Source: Bolinopsis microptera
Lineage: Eukaryota; Ctenophora; Tentaculata; Lobata; Bolinopsidae
Assembly: GCF_026151205.1 (NCBI RefSeq)
Contig: NC_087084.1
Coordinates: 7,181,394-7,241,393 of the forward strand
DNA: 60,000 nt
Direction: 5' to 3'
Part shown: positions 12,001 through 23,014 of the stretch, piece after piece
Numbering within the stretch: the first letter of the stretch is position 1
Layout: every line of letters starts with the position of its first letter
The notes under the pieces: generated by a model
Told to the model about the DNA's origin: nothing
Database searches by the model: none
The model's input: the letters and a program-made list of their open reading frames with translations, nothing else
Program-made: the position numbers and the translations under genes

Positions 12001-15000
12001 TAAGTGCACGATATGACAATTCATATCCATTCTATGGACTATGATTCTTATTATGTGATTTTTGAATCCATGTCTAAGCTTATACCATATTGAAGGCCTT
12101 TGAGCGATAATTTTTGATCTCGGTGCTTAAATGATTCAAAAATCACACAAATCTGGCTACCAAATATGTAATTTCCTTTAAAGTGTGATAATTGAATCAT
12201 ACGTAATGTTCAAGTTGTAATGACATTTTGAAAGTAAAGGTAATGAATCGATAATCACATTTAAAAAATCCGATTAAGTATTATATTAGTGCTTTTCATG
12301 CAACAAGTAAAACAAATCCTTTGTGTCATGTTTCCAGGGTTTGGACTGGAATTGCCTGCTTAAAGAACCTCCATCGCATTACATTACATAATTTTCTGAA
12401 ACATATATTACATTTACAATAAATTATGCAATATCACAACATTACAATCAACAAAATAAATTTAATCGCAGAATCTCAAATGCAAATAATCGTAAATTAA
12501 ACACAAAAAACAAATTAAACATGCAATAAATGAATATACGAATATACGAATGCAATCATATGTTACTGATATGATTCATTTGTCACATTATGGCGACTAA
12601 ATTATCATGGCTTGAGCTGTAAAAGTACTTGCCTAGTTTACCCTGTTTAAAATCAGTGTTTGTGATTATTGATTCCACTATTACTCTAATAACGAACTTC
12701 TCCATGACCATAAACAAGTGTCACAACAAATCACTGCAGATTTACTATGAATACCAACCTGATATAGAGCCAAAAAGTGATAGATTCCCCTGATACAGCA
12801 TCATTACAATACATGCTCATTTATGTGATTTTTGACTCATTATTGCACTTTTAACCATCTAAATTCTCTAAATATTAGTTAGCATGCTATAATTGTGATT
12901 GATAGAGTTCATTGTTACAATCGTTCCGTTGATATTCATATCACATTCATCATTATAAAACACTTAGTCAGAATTAACCCTGTGTGTGATAATTGCATCG
13001 TAACTCCACATTTAACCGGTGATTCTTTGCACTTTTAACACTCAACTATCTCAAAAAGGTTCAATAATCACATTGAGAAGCAGGACACACTCACAGAATG
13101 TAAATTCATCATTAGAGGTGCAAGAAATGAATATTTTGTGATTTCTGGCTCATATCTGCACAATTAACAGATATAAAGAGACGAATGACTTAATTATGTG
13201 ATATTTGAATCTTTTTGGACCACATATTAAAATTTGGTTAACTTTCATAGCATACTCCTTGAGATACAAGTATTTTAAAATGCTTCACACAATTTTGGCA
13301 GTGAAAAATCAATCTCTAGTGCCACCTTTTTATGAACGTGTCCATAAGCACATAATTTTAGTATGTTTTTGTTTAAGTAAGATATTTTTTAAATGTCGCT
13401 TCATCATTAGAGCCACTTTCAAGTAAGAAATAATCTAACCCTCACCTTTTCTCAGACAAGGACTAGACAGTCACGTGTTACGCTTCTTCGCCAGACTCGA
13501 CACCAACCGACCCATCGACATGGACCGAACCTTTATCATTTCCTTCTTCCTGTCTGATGATACTATCTCCGTGTTTGAGCCGGAAAAGAGGAATTCTGGT
13601 ATTGTACACGGCAAATTCATCGAGAGGAGCAAGATAATGAACCCAAGTGGTGGATACTACCAAGCTGAGGTGAGATAGGATTGTGAGAGTGAGATTTTAT
13701 ATTTTGCTCATCGCAAAATTATTGGTTTTTAAACCTTCAAAAGTTGTTGATCATTGAAACCGTTACTACTCTACTGAAAATAACTGCCGGAAAATATAGA
13801 AATATTTAAACTGGATACAGAACCCAATCATTCTTAGTCTTAGTACTACAATTATTATTCTCAATTTATTATAAAAGTTCTACAAAAGTAACCTACCTCA
13901 CATTTCAGGATATTTACGTAGGAGCCGTGGTAAACTTCAGATCGCACCAGTTCGTTATTACCGATGCTGACGAGTACGCTCTTTCTTACGCTGAGCAACA
14001 CAAGGTAATTAGCTAATTAATTAATAGCTAAAAACAAAGTATTTTGATTATTTCTAGTGGTGATATCTCGTAGATAATATCATGCCCAGCTAGTAGTAGC
14101 ACATCCCACAAACTGCACTGGCATATCATTGACACCACCACATCCTACACACCACCACATCCTACACACCACCACATCCTACACACCACCACATCCTTTA
14201 CACCACCACATCCTTCACACCACCACATCCTACACACCACCACATCCTACACACCACCACATCCTACACACCACCAGTCACCACATCCTACACACCACCA
14301 CATCCTTCACCACCACATCCTACACACCACCACATCCTTCACACCACCACATCCTTCACACCACCACATCCTACACACCACCAGTCACCACATCCTACAC
14401 ACCACCACATCCTACACACCACCACATTATACACATCCTATACTACACACCACCACATCCTACACAACACCATATCCTACACACCATCACATCTTAAAAA
14501 TCACCACATCCTACACACCACCACATCCTACACACCACCACATCCTACGCACCACCACATCCTACACAACAGCACCAACTTCATACCAAGAGCAAATGTT
14601 TTATGGACATACGTTTTCAGGATTGATGAACTTAATCGAGATGCTGAAACTTCAAAATTGAAAGACAAGAATTCAGGAAATTCGGTGTCTCTCCCTACAC
14701 CCAGTCAAGACAGGAGTGTTCTTTCTTTTCCTTGTCATTTTCTTAGAATAGTAAATTATTTGTCATCGACGTGCTATCAGTTGAATGTTTTGATTAAAAT
14801 GTTCCAATAGTGATTTCAACTTAATCACATATCACTTAATATCTTTGTGAATGTTCACACACTGAAAGCAAAATTCAGTTTTTCTTTAAACCAACGATTC
14901 TTAAATTTATGTTTTAAAGCTTTATTAATTCTACGGGCAAAAAACCTGCACTTGAAGATGTATTACTGGGAAAATACTGAGAACTGTTAATATAATGTAA

Positions 15001-18000
15001 ATATATTAATTAAATAATGAGAGCATCAAACTTTGTTTATATGATTTTATGAAACCTGTGTACTATCTGAAATGTATGTGTACATACAATATAATTAGAG
15101 TTTTCAGAAAATGTGTCTATTTTTTGTCCCACTTGCTTGTCAGACGACGTAAAAAGCAAGCAGCAAATTTAGTGAGTGCTGCACGTCCTCCTTAGATCAT
15201 CCTCTAAAATTTACATGATTCAAACGCTATTTTTAGAACAGAGGCCTATGAAAGAGTAGCATGAATTTATACAAAGCTCCTGGTAAATCCAAATGTCATA
15301 TTTTAATATCTTGTGTCTTAAATTTAATAAACGGGAAGTTCCCAGAAGCTGATCTGACGAGAATAATGGACGCTCTCTGCGATAGTATCCCAGAAAATGT
15401 TCTTAACGAGGAGTTTGCACAGAAAGAATCTGTCTCTTACGTTGACTTTGTGTAAGTTTATTATTTTCTCTCTTATTTTTGCCCTAATTATTATAGTTTT
15501 ATCTTTTATGAGAGATCAAATTAAGTTTTTTAATCGAAAATTTGGTCAGTTTGAGTCTGAACTAAATCTAATTTGTTAGATCCTGCATTTCCAGTGATTG
15601 TAACTTTTAAGTACAATAGTTCAAGGAGTTAACTGTTGTATTGGTTCAAGTTCCAGGTTCTCAAGGTACTAAAATACTCATTTGTTCAGAGAGTTGATAG
15701 AAGCGAGCAGTCACATGAAGCTATCACAACACGCAATCCTTGTTATAGCACGCAAATACGCTAACGAGAGTGCCCTGAAGATAACCTATGATCTGGTTCT
15801 AAAGCTCTGTCGTTATAGAGTAAGTTTTATAGAGTACTTAAAAAGTAAGTTTTAGAGTACAGCTTAGAGGATATCAATTTGTAAAGTAAGTTTTAAAGTT
15901 TATCTTATTTTACCCATTTAAGACACTTTTTATGAACCATGTTGTTTTAGGACAAGTACATGTTAATTTGCACCTCTGTAAAACATCTAAATGTATGTTT
16001 AATTTTTTATGACGTATTTTACGTCACATGACATTCTGTTTAATATCAGTATTTTAACATTCACCACAATAATCATTGCAGCTGCAGAAGATGAACTTTG
16101 ACCGATACGACGAGCTGCGGAAAGCTTTGTCACAATGTCCTTCCGAAGATAACGATAATCTGATAGATCCCGCTGATGTTTATAGAGTGTGTGCTGGTGT
16201 TGGGCTGCCTCTCAAAAACGATCTTCTCACAGCTCTCATCCAGAAGTCAGTTTTTGTTAAGCTAAATAGGCGGGTCTGGATTTTTTGATGAATTTGCCGA
16301 TGCATAAACTGTTTTTTGGTCGGGTTTTGGGTTCACAAAAATGTATTACGTAATAATACCATTTGTTCAATTTTCAGAGTTCCAAAGCCGAATGGTCGTG
16401 TTGATTACAAATCATTCGTGGAAGAATTGAATTCAATAGAAGCTGCGGGTGAGTTATTGATGATGATATTTTTTGCTTCCACTCTCATTACCGGACAATC
16501 TGCCCCATGTCTACTGTATTATTCCGTGAAAATCAGTTATTTGCGTCGCGCGCTGTAATATTTTATCAATACAAGCACAACTTTTCATAACTAGTAGAAT
16601 CAAATCGTGCGCGCGTTTCCTTGGTAACCAGTAAATCTCTTAAGCAGCCATATCATAATGATTTTCATCCAGCAAAAGATCAAGTGCCATATTACATAAT
16701 GTTGTGAGAAACAATTGAGTTATTTACAAACAGCCCAGGCCACATTGGTAGTCTCACATTTCCGTGAGGTACTACAACTGTATGTGACAACTTTAAAGCA
16801 AGATGAGATGGTCGGTTTCTCGTGTCTCTTGCTACACTTTGTATACCTCTTCGGCCGCGAAAAGAGGTATACACTATACAGATTACAGCGTGTGTCAACG
16901 TGTCTCCAGTCTCTGTGTTTTTATTTTATTTCATTTTTGGTGAGAGGCTTAACCTGGTTGGCCCATAAGAGGAAAGCATAAAGATGCTTTGCCTACCTCT
17001 GGGGTGTGGGAACCCTCCAAGGAGATTTTTTTTATTAAATACTTTTCAAATTTTACAGAGTACAGCAATAGATGAATATAAAATAGAATCGTTCAAAATA
17101 TCGCCCCCATCTGTAAAATATGATGGGCACCCAAACACGGTAAACACATAGTGAACTATGTCCGCAGTAACTTGGACCCATTACATCGAATTAATCTAAA
17201 TCCAAAAATTTATGAAAAACTATTTAATAACAAACAAATCCATGGTGAATAACTGTGGATATAGAGTCAAAATTTGTATTTCAATACGTCAAATTCCAGA
17301 TACATTAGATACAGGTCTAAAATGGTCATTAATGTGTGAGAAGGTGTGCGGGTGAAGTGTGATATGATGTTGAAAGTATAGGAAGGTAGATAAAAAAATT
17401 AATAAAACAAAAATAATAATAATATGGGGAGCAAAGAGACTAGGCTAGACTGTTGTTTCACTATCCAATAAACATTTCCATAGATGCTTAGTGACCTCAG
17501 CTTTGAAAAGATTAGTAGACACAATCTGTCTTACCTGTAAAGGGAGTCCATTCCACAGTATATGGGTTCTGTAGAAAAATGATTTTGCCAGTGGGCTATT
17601 TGAGGTACATGTGGTGTGTGAATTCTGACTTAACTTAGGTAAAATTGATGACACAATAGACAGACTGTCGAGGTGGCAACGTCTTAGTCGAGAAGTGCCC
17701 TGATATAAAGAGAGATAGCGAGGCAGCGAAACAGGAATTAAATTGTTAAGAACTTTGTGGAAAAAAATAAGATCATTCAAGTCAAACTTTTGAGACAAAG
17801 GGAGAATGTCGACAAGCTTGCACTTTTTGACATATTGCTCAGGTGGATAACTGCGGCCCTCTTCAGACAGAATCCATTTAATAGCTCTCTTTTGGAGACT
17901 TTCTAATTTATCACTAAGTGATTTATTACAAGGGCGCCAGATTATTGAACAATTTTCGAATTGGCTACGAACCAGGGAGAGGTAAAGCGCCCGGCGACGT

Positions 18001-21000
18001 TTCTGATCAATGACAATATGGCCATCTCTTCTGACCATACCAAGTTGTTGGCAGGCCTTAGTATAAATTCTGTCGCACTGACTATTCCAACTTAGCTTAG
18101 GAGTAACATCGACTCCAAGATCTTTTTCTGACTCTACATACACAAGAGGAGAGCCATCAAGATTATATGCGAATGGAGGAGATAAAGATGGTTTTCCTGA
18201 AACAATAAGCACTTTACATTTTGCTGGATGGAATCGCATTTTGTTTCTTAGTGCCCAGTCAGAGAGATAGTCTATATCCATTTGTAAATTAGTATTATCA
18301 GAAGATGAATGTATTTTACGCCAGATTTTTGTATCATCGGCATACAAAACAATATCAGTATTATCCGAAAGGCCAAGAGGAATATCATTGATAAACAATA
18401 CAAAAAGTAAGGGACCAAGAATAGAGCCCTGGGGGACACCAGAATTAACTGAGAGGGTAGATGACATCTCATTACCAATAACCACTCTTTGGTAACGGCC
18501 TTGAAGGTAATTGGTAAGAAATTTGAGAAGTGTACCATCAATGTTATATAAGGTCTTTAGCTTATGAAGAAGAATATCATGATTTACAGAATCAAATGCC
18601 TTAGCAAAATCAAAATACACAACATGATTGATAATGTTTTCGTTAAGAGACAATGCCAGGCTATCACAAAAGTCAACCATATTGGTTGTGCATGACTTGT
18701 GCTCTAGAAAACCATGCTGCCTGGGATCAAGAAGGGTACTTGTCAAAGAAAGCAGTTTACGTTTAACAATGCGCTCAAAAACTTTCATGACTAAACAAGT
18801 AAGGGATATTGGTCTATAGTTTTCAACCTCACTTTTCTTACCTTTCTTAAATATTGGGACAACATTTGCAAGTTTCCATTCTTGTGGAATGTAGCCGCTG
18901 TTGTAAGATCCACGAAAAATGCATGTTAGAGGGTAAGCTAAACCTACGGAACAATTTTTGAGAATTTTACCGTGTATGCCATCTGGTCCCTGGGCTTTAT
19001 TTGAATTAATATCTGAAAGAAGCTTACGAACATCCCGATGATCGAAGTCAATATCAAAATCAACATCATTGACATAGGAGATGTCAGTGTCATAAAGTGA
19101 AGGATCCGAAAACTGGTTATAAAAGAAAGAATTGAAAAGTTCAGCTTGAGCTTTGGGTTTGAACCGAAGCTGTCCAGAATAACTAACACAATTAGGAATA
19201 CGGCAGGAGTTAGATTTATACTTAACATGTGACCAAAACTTCTTAGTTATAAGCGCTGGATCATCACTATTGAAAAGATTGTCTCTTATTTTGGCTGATG
19301 AAAGCCTCTTAAAATCTTTACGGCTAGTAACAAACTTTAACTCATCAGAAATAGAACCAGAAATTTTAAATTTAGCTCTGAGTCTATCTTTTTTACGGCA
19401 TGAAGAAAAAAGTTCACTATCGAACCACGGGGGTTGAAACTCTGATTTAATAGTTACTTTAGGAATATGTATATCAACTAAATTCATAATGCAGTCTTTA
19501 ACTAACTTCCAAGACGAATCAGGATCTAGGCATTCTAGGACTTGCCAATTAATCGAGCATAATTCACGATTAATCATGTCCCAGTTTGCTTTCTTATAAT
19601 TATAGATGTTACGTTTAGGAGTTTTCTTGCGGGAAAAGGAGCTTTTAATTGAAAAAGTGACAGGAAAATGATCAGATTTACACACGGAATGAGGATCACA
19701 GACATTCAAGTTATCGATTGTGTTATCATAATTACTGAGAAGAATGTCTAATGTATTACCACTTTTATGGGTGGGTGATGTGATCAACTGGGAGAGAGAA
19801 AGATCACTGAAAGAATCTATGAAGGATTGCTCAATAGGTACGGTACTGGATGAAGATAGCCAGTCTGTATGGGGGAGATTAAAATCACCAATAACATAGA
19901 TTTTAGGGGGATTCTTTTTGGAAACTAGCTTGCGAATATAACTAACTATGACATCATGATTAGGTAACCCAAGAGTTCCTACTCTATAACAAGTACAGAT
20001 TACAATACTCTCTTTGTTAGGAAAAGCAATTTTAACGGCAAGCATTTCTGCACCTAGGCTAACTGGTAGTCGGGTTGTAGTGGCATCGAGATCAGACCGA
20101 ACAGCCAAAAGAACACCACCTCCATTTTCCCTAAACTTTTTAGGGTTATTAGGATCTTGAGGATGAGTCTTTCTCGTGCGGTCATTGCGGAAGATTTCAT
20201 ATTGAGAAGAAGGAAAGATTTCGTTGCTAGAAATAGATTTTTTGAGCCAAGTCTCATTTAGGGCAATTATGTCAGGCTGCTCTATGTTAGCAAAGGATTG
20301 AAGTTCGGAAATCTTATTGCCATCAAGAAGGGGATGGGAGGAGCTTAGGTTACTGAAAGGAATAAGACCTTGGACATTTTGGTAGAGTACAGATAGGGAG
20401 TTGGGACCTGGATTAAGCATAGAAGGATTAACAAGAGTTATCAAAAGAAAGTTAAGAGAGAAAACCCAAAGAATGAATAAAGATACTAGACGCCTGAGGC
20501 GGCTGGAATACTTGACTCTATTCATCTTACCAGGGAGAAGAACATTTCTTATAAACCATGAGGAGATAATTACAAAGAAAAGTTTGATGTGGGAGCAAGC
20601 AAGAAATGGTATAAGATAACGTGGGCTGTCAAGGAGTAGAGAGGAATGAATATAAGAATCTAGGGGGAACACGGTGTTCATGGACCTAGTCGTGGAGAGA
20701 AGAATTGGGAGAAGGTAAGTCATGATGAGAGAATAGAAGAGAAACATATGATTATGATAATTGTAGTTGATGTGTGGGGTGCATGGAGAATTAAATGTGT
20801 AAATTTTGTTAGGTATAAACGTGTTGATATGTATATGTGCATTTCTTGACTGTGTACGAGGCCTTTTGCATGCAAAAAGACCTATTCTAAGTCTAAACGA
20901 TTCATTGTCTAACATATGGGAAAATGGGCAGTGACCGAATGTACCTGAAATAGGAGGCATAAAATTGAGAAAAAGATTAAATCAGAGATTTGTTTGAGTT

Positions 21001-23014
21001 TTAATTTTAGGCGCAACGTCTTAATCAAAATATTAAATGAAAGAAAAGATCAAAGATTTAAATTCCCAGAAGATTATTTACAACCCTGTCAAAACTGTGT
21101 TCGTTTACAACAAACTTAAGCCAAGTGGAAAGTAAACCTACTCCTCTCATGTTGAGATGAAGCCAATCATGGTATAGAAGTTCATTACAGGATCTAAAGT
21201 CTCGAGTTAAAAAGTCTGAGAAACAGTCTAAGAACACGCAATTATTATTTAGGCATAAGTCTTTAAGTAGATTATTAAAATCTAGAACATTCTTTGCTAT
21301 GTAGGAATATAAACACTTAATAGGAAGACAACATTGGATAATTATAATTGCAGCGGGAAATAACTGCTTAGTGGTGTCAATTAAGTCATTAAGATACTTC
21401 CTAAGGAACTGAACCCCATACTTAGAATGTTTTATGTCATTTGTACCAACACTCAATATAATCTTTTGAATATCGTCAGCTTCTGCAGCTGCATGAGTTT
21501 TATGAAAATGCTGAATATTTTCAGTGATATCTCTAATTTTTGCACCACTTTGGGACACATTGATAACTTTCCTTCCCCAGAATCCCAACTTATTTGTCCG
21601 TACGAATTTTGTCATTGACGTACCAAGCAATTTTGCCAGCGAAATCATTGGGAGGGAGGGGTAGTGTGGCTGGTCGATTGAGGGATGGAATGCCTGGAAG
21701 CCGAGACGTTAATACCAAAGCAAAATGAACTAGGCCACTCTGGTCTGATCCAGTGCTTCGGGTACAATAAAACGCTTAGTGCAGTTGGAAAAGTGGACAA
21801 TATTAATTAGTTAAGTTATATGTTAATTGTTAGTTGTCGAAGATGTCGTTGAGCAATCGCAAATTCGGGACGGTCTCTTCTTCCGCTCCCACTTAATTGC
21901 TCGCCAAAATTTTAACACAATTCTTGTTTAAAGGCTGTGTGTGTATGAAAGTAATCATGTTGAATTGGGTGTATTTTTGGAAGCTGATTCCGAATTACCC
22001 CCCATGACGTAGGGTAAAAATGCTTCCCTGGAGAGTTATGGGTAAAAAACTGGTTTGGTCACGTGACAGGCTAGTAAAACACGAATTCGATTGTTTAGGG
22101 TTAGGGTTGGTGTTAGGGTTATGGATAGCTTCGGGGTTATGGTCAGGATTAGGGTTGGGATTAGGGTTTATGTAAAACCGTTTTGTTCGGCTGCAAAACC
22201 ATAAAAACCAAAGTCACGTGATAATTTTGGGGCGAGTGAATTAGTATTAGAGCCCTCAGCCTTCTTCTTCATGATCAAACAAGACAGGCACTGGTGCTAA
22301 ATTTGCAGATGGTACGAAGGTGTTTGTTTTAAGCCCACAGTTTCCAGTGATACGGTGCACTGCAGCTCTGTATTTTAGTCTGTTATTATTGAGCGGAGTG
22401 TAGTGTTTTTGTATGATGGTGGCATGTTTTCTCCCTGACCCTAGTGTCATCTTGGTGTGTCTAGGTTCTTTATTGAACTAATCTATATAGTTTAGTTTGG
22501 CGACTTTTTCGTCAATCAAAATTGTATTACATGTTACTGATTGGGTGAATAATATAATGTGTAGTGGGCATATTCGTGATATAGCAACAACCAATCCACC
22601 TTTAATATTGGACACGTGGGTTAATTACAAACACAAATGACAAAAGTTATCATATTTTCAGAGGAAAACGTCCCATTTATCCCTGATTCTCGTCTCACAG
22701 TTCCCGATGAGGTTAGTTTCAAGAACTTTTTAAACTTCAAGATGATCGGGCTCAAAAGCCAAAATATCTAAATGTCTTTCGACACGTACGGATACACTTA
22801 ATAGAGATAAATTAAAAGCAAGACATTTTTAATTTTATCTAATTTCTTCCCACTTCAGGAGAAGAGTGGCTGGTTTGGACTCCGCAATTTCCACTGTTCC
22901 CCCGATGCTATACCGGGTGTGAACATCAAAAGTTTCTATGACGACTTAGTGGCTCTCAAACAGGCCCAGGCACAGTCTCTGTCTCCTAAACCCAAGTCGG
23001 TTCACTTCTCCTAG
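9068..23014 (+). CDS. EFHC1/2: EFHC1/EFHC2-type axonemal protein with three DM10 domains (14 exons recognised, first exon missing)
   Basis: Exons by splice sites and frame: 9068-9235, 9410-9611, 9780-9941, 10219-10413, 10611-10854, 11076-11241, 13456-13669, 13909-14004, 15339-15451, 15690-15819, 16082-16245, 16378-16448, 22662-22711, 22859-23014. All phases agree and give about 709 residues, near EFHC2 length, ending in a TAG at 23012. DM10 domain 1 (exons 1-3) shows VLRFSAFFQEAV, YYLEDDSIQV and NSGIPQGTLIRR. Domain 2 (exons 4-5) shows VLRFYCIWDN, HYFLADDTIEIRE and VWGREVTVCDMDEFT. Domain 3 (exons 7-8) shows VLRFFARLDT, SFFLSDDTISVFEP and NSGIVHGKFIERS. Exons 9-12 encode a helical EF-hand-like tail with poor calcium-loop residues. 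Family members are microtubule inner proteins of motile cilia. Exon 9's acceptor is pyrimidine-poor but is the one that keeps phase. The large 16449-22661 intron holds a LINE. Confidence 0.93.
11206..11340. repeat. Duplicated exon 6 end plus splice donor of the EFHC gene
   Basis: The last bases of exon 6 with its GTGGGT donor and the start of the intron (about 11211-11268) recur at 11284-11340. The second copy includes CATGAAGAAAGACAGGTGGG. A G-rich spacer lies between them. The second donor is an intact decoy about 70 bases downstream. Confidence 0.85.
11462..13343. mobile_element. 1.88-kb TIR element carrying a dispersed two-orientation motif array
   Basis: The terminal inverted repeats span 11462-11502 and about 13303-13343, with about 39 of 41 bases matching. 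They begin GGACACGTTCA and contain GGTGGCACTAGAGATT. Both sides carry ATAA (11458-11461, 13344-13347), a possible 4-bp target duplication. There is no ORF. The interior contains at least 15 copies of TGTGATTTTTGAATCAT or its complement. It lies in EFHC intron 6. Confidence 0.85.
11646..13211. repeat. Interspersed 17-bp motif TGTGATTTTTGAATCAT, at least 15 copies in both orientations
   Basis: Copies, allowing a few mismatches, lie near 11646, 11797, 11847, 11936, 12054, 12131, 12184, 12243, 12571, 12661, 12824, 12983, 13058, 13138 and 13197. The invariant core is a TGTGAT or TCACA half plus GAATCA or TGATTC, about 17 bp in total. Spacing is irregular (about 50-165 bp) except for one 330-bp gap at 12260-12570. 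That gap is filled by a different repeat, part of which recurs at 44813-44905. Orientation switches along the array, so it is not a simple tandem repeat. Confidence 0.85.
14129..14575. repeat. Minisatellite of about 15 bp in EFHC intron 8
   Basis: About 25-30 units of CACCACCACATCCTA with variants (CCTTCACACC, CAGTCACCACATCC) run head to tail on the plus strand. The open frame over it encodes only His/Thr/Pro/Tyr repeats and is a product of the repeat, not a gene. Confidence 0.95.
14576..15338. other. Remainder of EFHC intron 8
   Basis: This is AT-rich intron sequence. An AG at 14620 is followed by an in-frame stop, so it does not start an exon in phase. No other feature is visible. Confidence 0.6.
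17445..20960 (-). CDS. LINE ORF2: endonuclease-reverse transcriptase (CR1-like)
   Basis: This polyprotein performs target-primed reverse transcription. The family-like N-terminus lies near residue 180 (MLNPGPNSLSVLYQNVQGL), so the true start may be inside the long frame; the first 145 residues look non-conserved. The AP-endonuclease domain shows ALNETWL, VIGDFNLPHTDW and KSDHFPV. The reverse-transcriptase domain shows [50 protein letters not shown] and the catalytic YADD in VLYADDTKIW. The thumb and C-terminal region ends in FYRTHILWNGLP and FKAEVTKHLW. All catalytic boxes are present and no frameshift is seen, so this copy may be competent in ORF2. Confidence 0.93.
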   Translation of the reverse strand: MPPISGTFGHCPFSHMLDNESFRLRIGLFACKRPRTQSRNAHIHINTFIPNKIYTFNSPCTPHINYNYHNHMFLFYSLIMTYLLPILLSTTRSMNTVFPLDSYIHSSLLLDSPRYLIPFLACSHIKLFFVIISSWFIRNVLLPGKMNRVKYSSRLRRLVSLFILWVFSLNFLLITLVNPSMLNPGPNSLSVLYQNVQGLIPFSNLSSSHPLLDGNKISELQSFANIEQPDIIALNETWLKKSISSNEIFPSSQYEIFRNDRTRKTHPQDPNNPKKFRENGGGVLLAVRSDLDATTTRLPVSLGAEMLAVKIAFPNKESIVICTCYRVGTLGLPNHDVIVSYIRKLVSKKNPPKIYVIGDFNLPHTDWLSSSSTVPIEQSFIDSFSDLSLSQLITSPTHKSGNTLDILLSNYDNTIDNLNVCDPHSVCKSDHFPVTFSIKSSFSRKKTPKRNIYNYKKANWDMINRELCSINWQVLECLDPDSSWKLVKDCIMNLVDIHIPKVTIKSEFQPPWFDSELFSSCRKKDRLRAKFKISGSISDELKFVTSRKDFKRLSSAKIRDNLFNSDDPALITKKFWSHVKYKSNSCRIPNCVSYSGQLRFKPKAQAELFNSFFYNQFSDPSLYDTDISYVNDVDFDIDFDHRDVRKLLSDINSNKAQGPDGIHGKILKNCSVGLAYPLTCIFRGSYNSGYIPQEWKLANVVPIFKKGKKSEVENYRPISLTCLVMKVFERIVKRKLLSLTSTLLDPRQHGFLEHKSCTTNMVDFCDSLALSLNENIINHVVYFDFAKAFDSVNHDILLHKLKTLYNIDGTLLKFLTNYLQGRYQRVVIGNEMSSTLSVNSGVPQGSILGPLLFVLFINDIPLGLSDNTDIVLYADDTKIWRKIHSSSDNTNLQMDIDYLSDWALRNKMRFHPAKCKVLIVSGKPSLSPPFAYNLDGSPLVYVESEKDLGVDVTPKLSWNSQCDRIYTKACQQLGMVRRDGHIVIDQKRRRALYLSLVRSQFENCSIIWRPCNKSLSDKLESLQKRAIKWILSEEGRSYPPEQYVKKCKLVDILPLSQKFDLNDLIFFHKVLNNLIPVSLPRYLSLYQGTSRLRRCHLDSLSIVSSILPKLSQNSHTTCTSNSPLAKSFFYRTHILWNGLPLQVRQIVSTNLFKAEVTKHLWKCLLDSETTV
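21058..21648 (-). CDS. LINE ORF1 fragment: SGNH/GDSL-type esterase domain
   Basis: 196 codons carry the SGNH-hydrolase layout. Block I is degenerate (LLGTSM, where GDS is expected, serine kept). SGAKIRDI, the block III GTND in ILSVGTNDIKHSKYG, and the block V D-x-x-H in YHDWLHLNMRGV follow. CR1 ORF1 proteins carry such esterase domains and are thought to act in the RNP or at membranes. The start is uncertain, and the usual N-terminal coiled-coil or PHD part is absent, consistent with 5' truncation. The stop is about 100 bases upstream of ORF2. Confidence 0.8.
   Translation of the reverse strand: MISLAKLLGTSMTKFVRTNKLGFWGRKVINVSQSGAKIRDITENIQHFHKTHAAAEADDIQKIILSVGTNDIKHSKYGVQFLRKYLNDLIDTTKQLFPAAIIIIQCCLPIKCLYSYIAKNVLDFNNLLKDLCLNNNCVFLDCFSDFLTRDFRSCNELLYHDWLHLNMRGVGLLSTWLKFVVNEHSFDRVVNNLLGI
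22095..22170. repeat. Degenerate interstitial TTAGGG-like repeat
   Basis: A short run of TTAGGG and variants (GGTTAGGGTTGG, TTAGGGTTAT, ATTAGGGTTTA) lies in EFHC intron 12. It is too short and degenerate to be a telomere. TTAGGG is the animal telomere unit, so it may be a healed break or simple sequence. Confidence 0.6.

Larger units (their letters stand above)
16918..21700 (-). mobile_element. Near-complete CR1-type LINE (ORF1 esterase part plus ORF2) in EFHC intron 12
   Basis: On the minus strand, ORF1 (from 21648) is followed by ORF2 (20960-17445) and a 3'UTR that ends near 16918 in an A/T-rich AAATGAAATAAAATAAA tail. The last 110 bases of the 3'UTR (about 16925-17030) match a solo fragment on the plus strand at about 35985-36085. 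Both share CCTCT(T)..GGG..AACCAGGT and a terminal CCTCTC. The pairing of an SGNH-esterase ORF1 with an EN-RT ORF2 is a CR1-clade hallmark. ORF2 is uninterrupted over 1171 codons, so the insertion is recent. ORF1 is probably 5' truncated near 21650-21700. Confidence 0.85.

Noticed and set aside
11646-13211. CRISPR-like array
   Set aside because: Copies are imperfect, irregularly spaced and in both orientations, the genome is animal, and the array lies within transposon ends.
14129-14497. 122-codon His/Thr/Pro-rich ORF
   Set aside because: It is a translation of the minisatellite; no start context or conserved sequence.
14621-14700. Extra EFHC exon after a TTTTCAG acceptor
   Set aside because: In the required phase the second codon is a stop.
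22095-22170. True telomere
   Set aside because: Only a few degenerate units inside a gene intron with exons on both sides.
22256-22450. 64-codon minus-strand ORF ending PVLFDHEEEG
   Set aside because: No recognisable family, and it lies within an intron of the EFHC gene among repeat debris.
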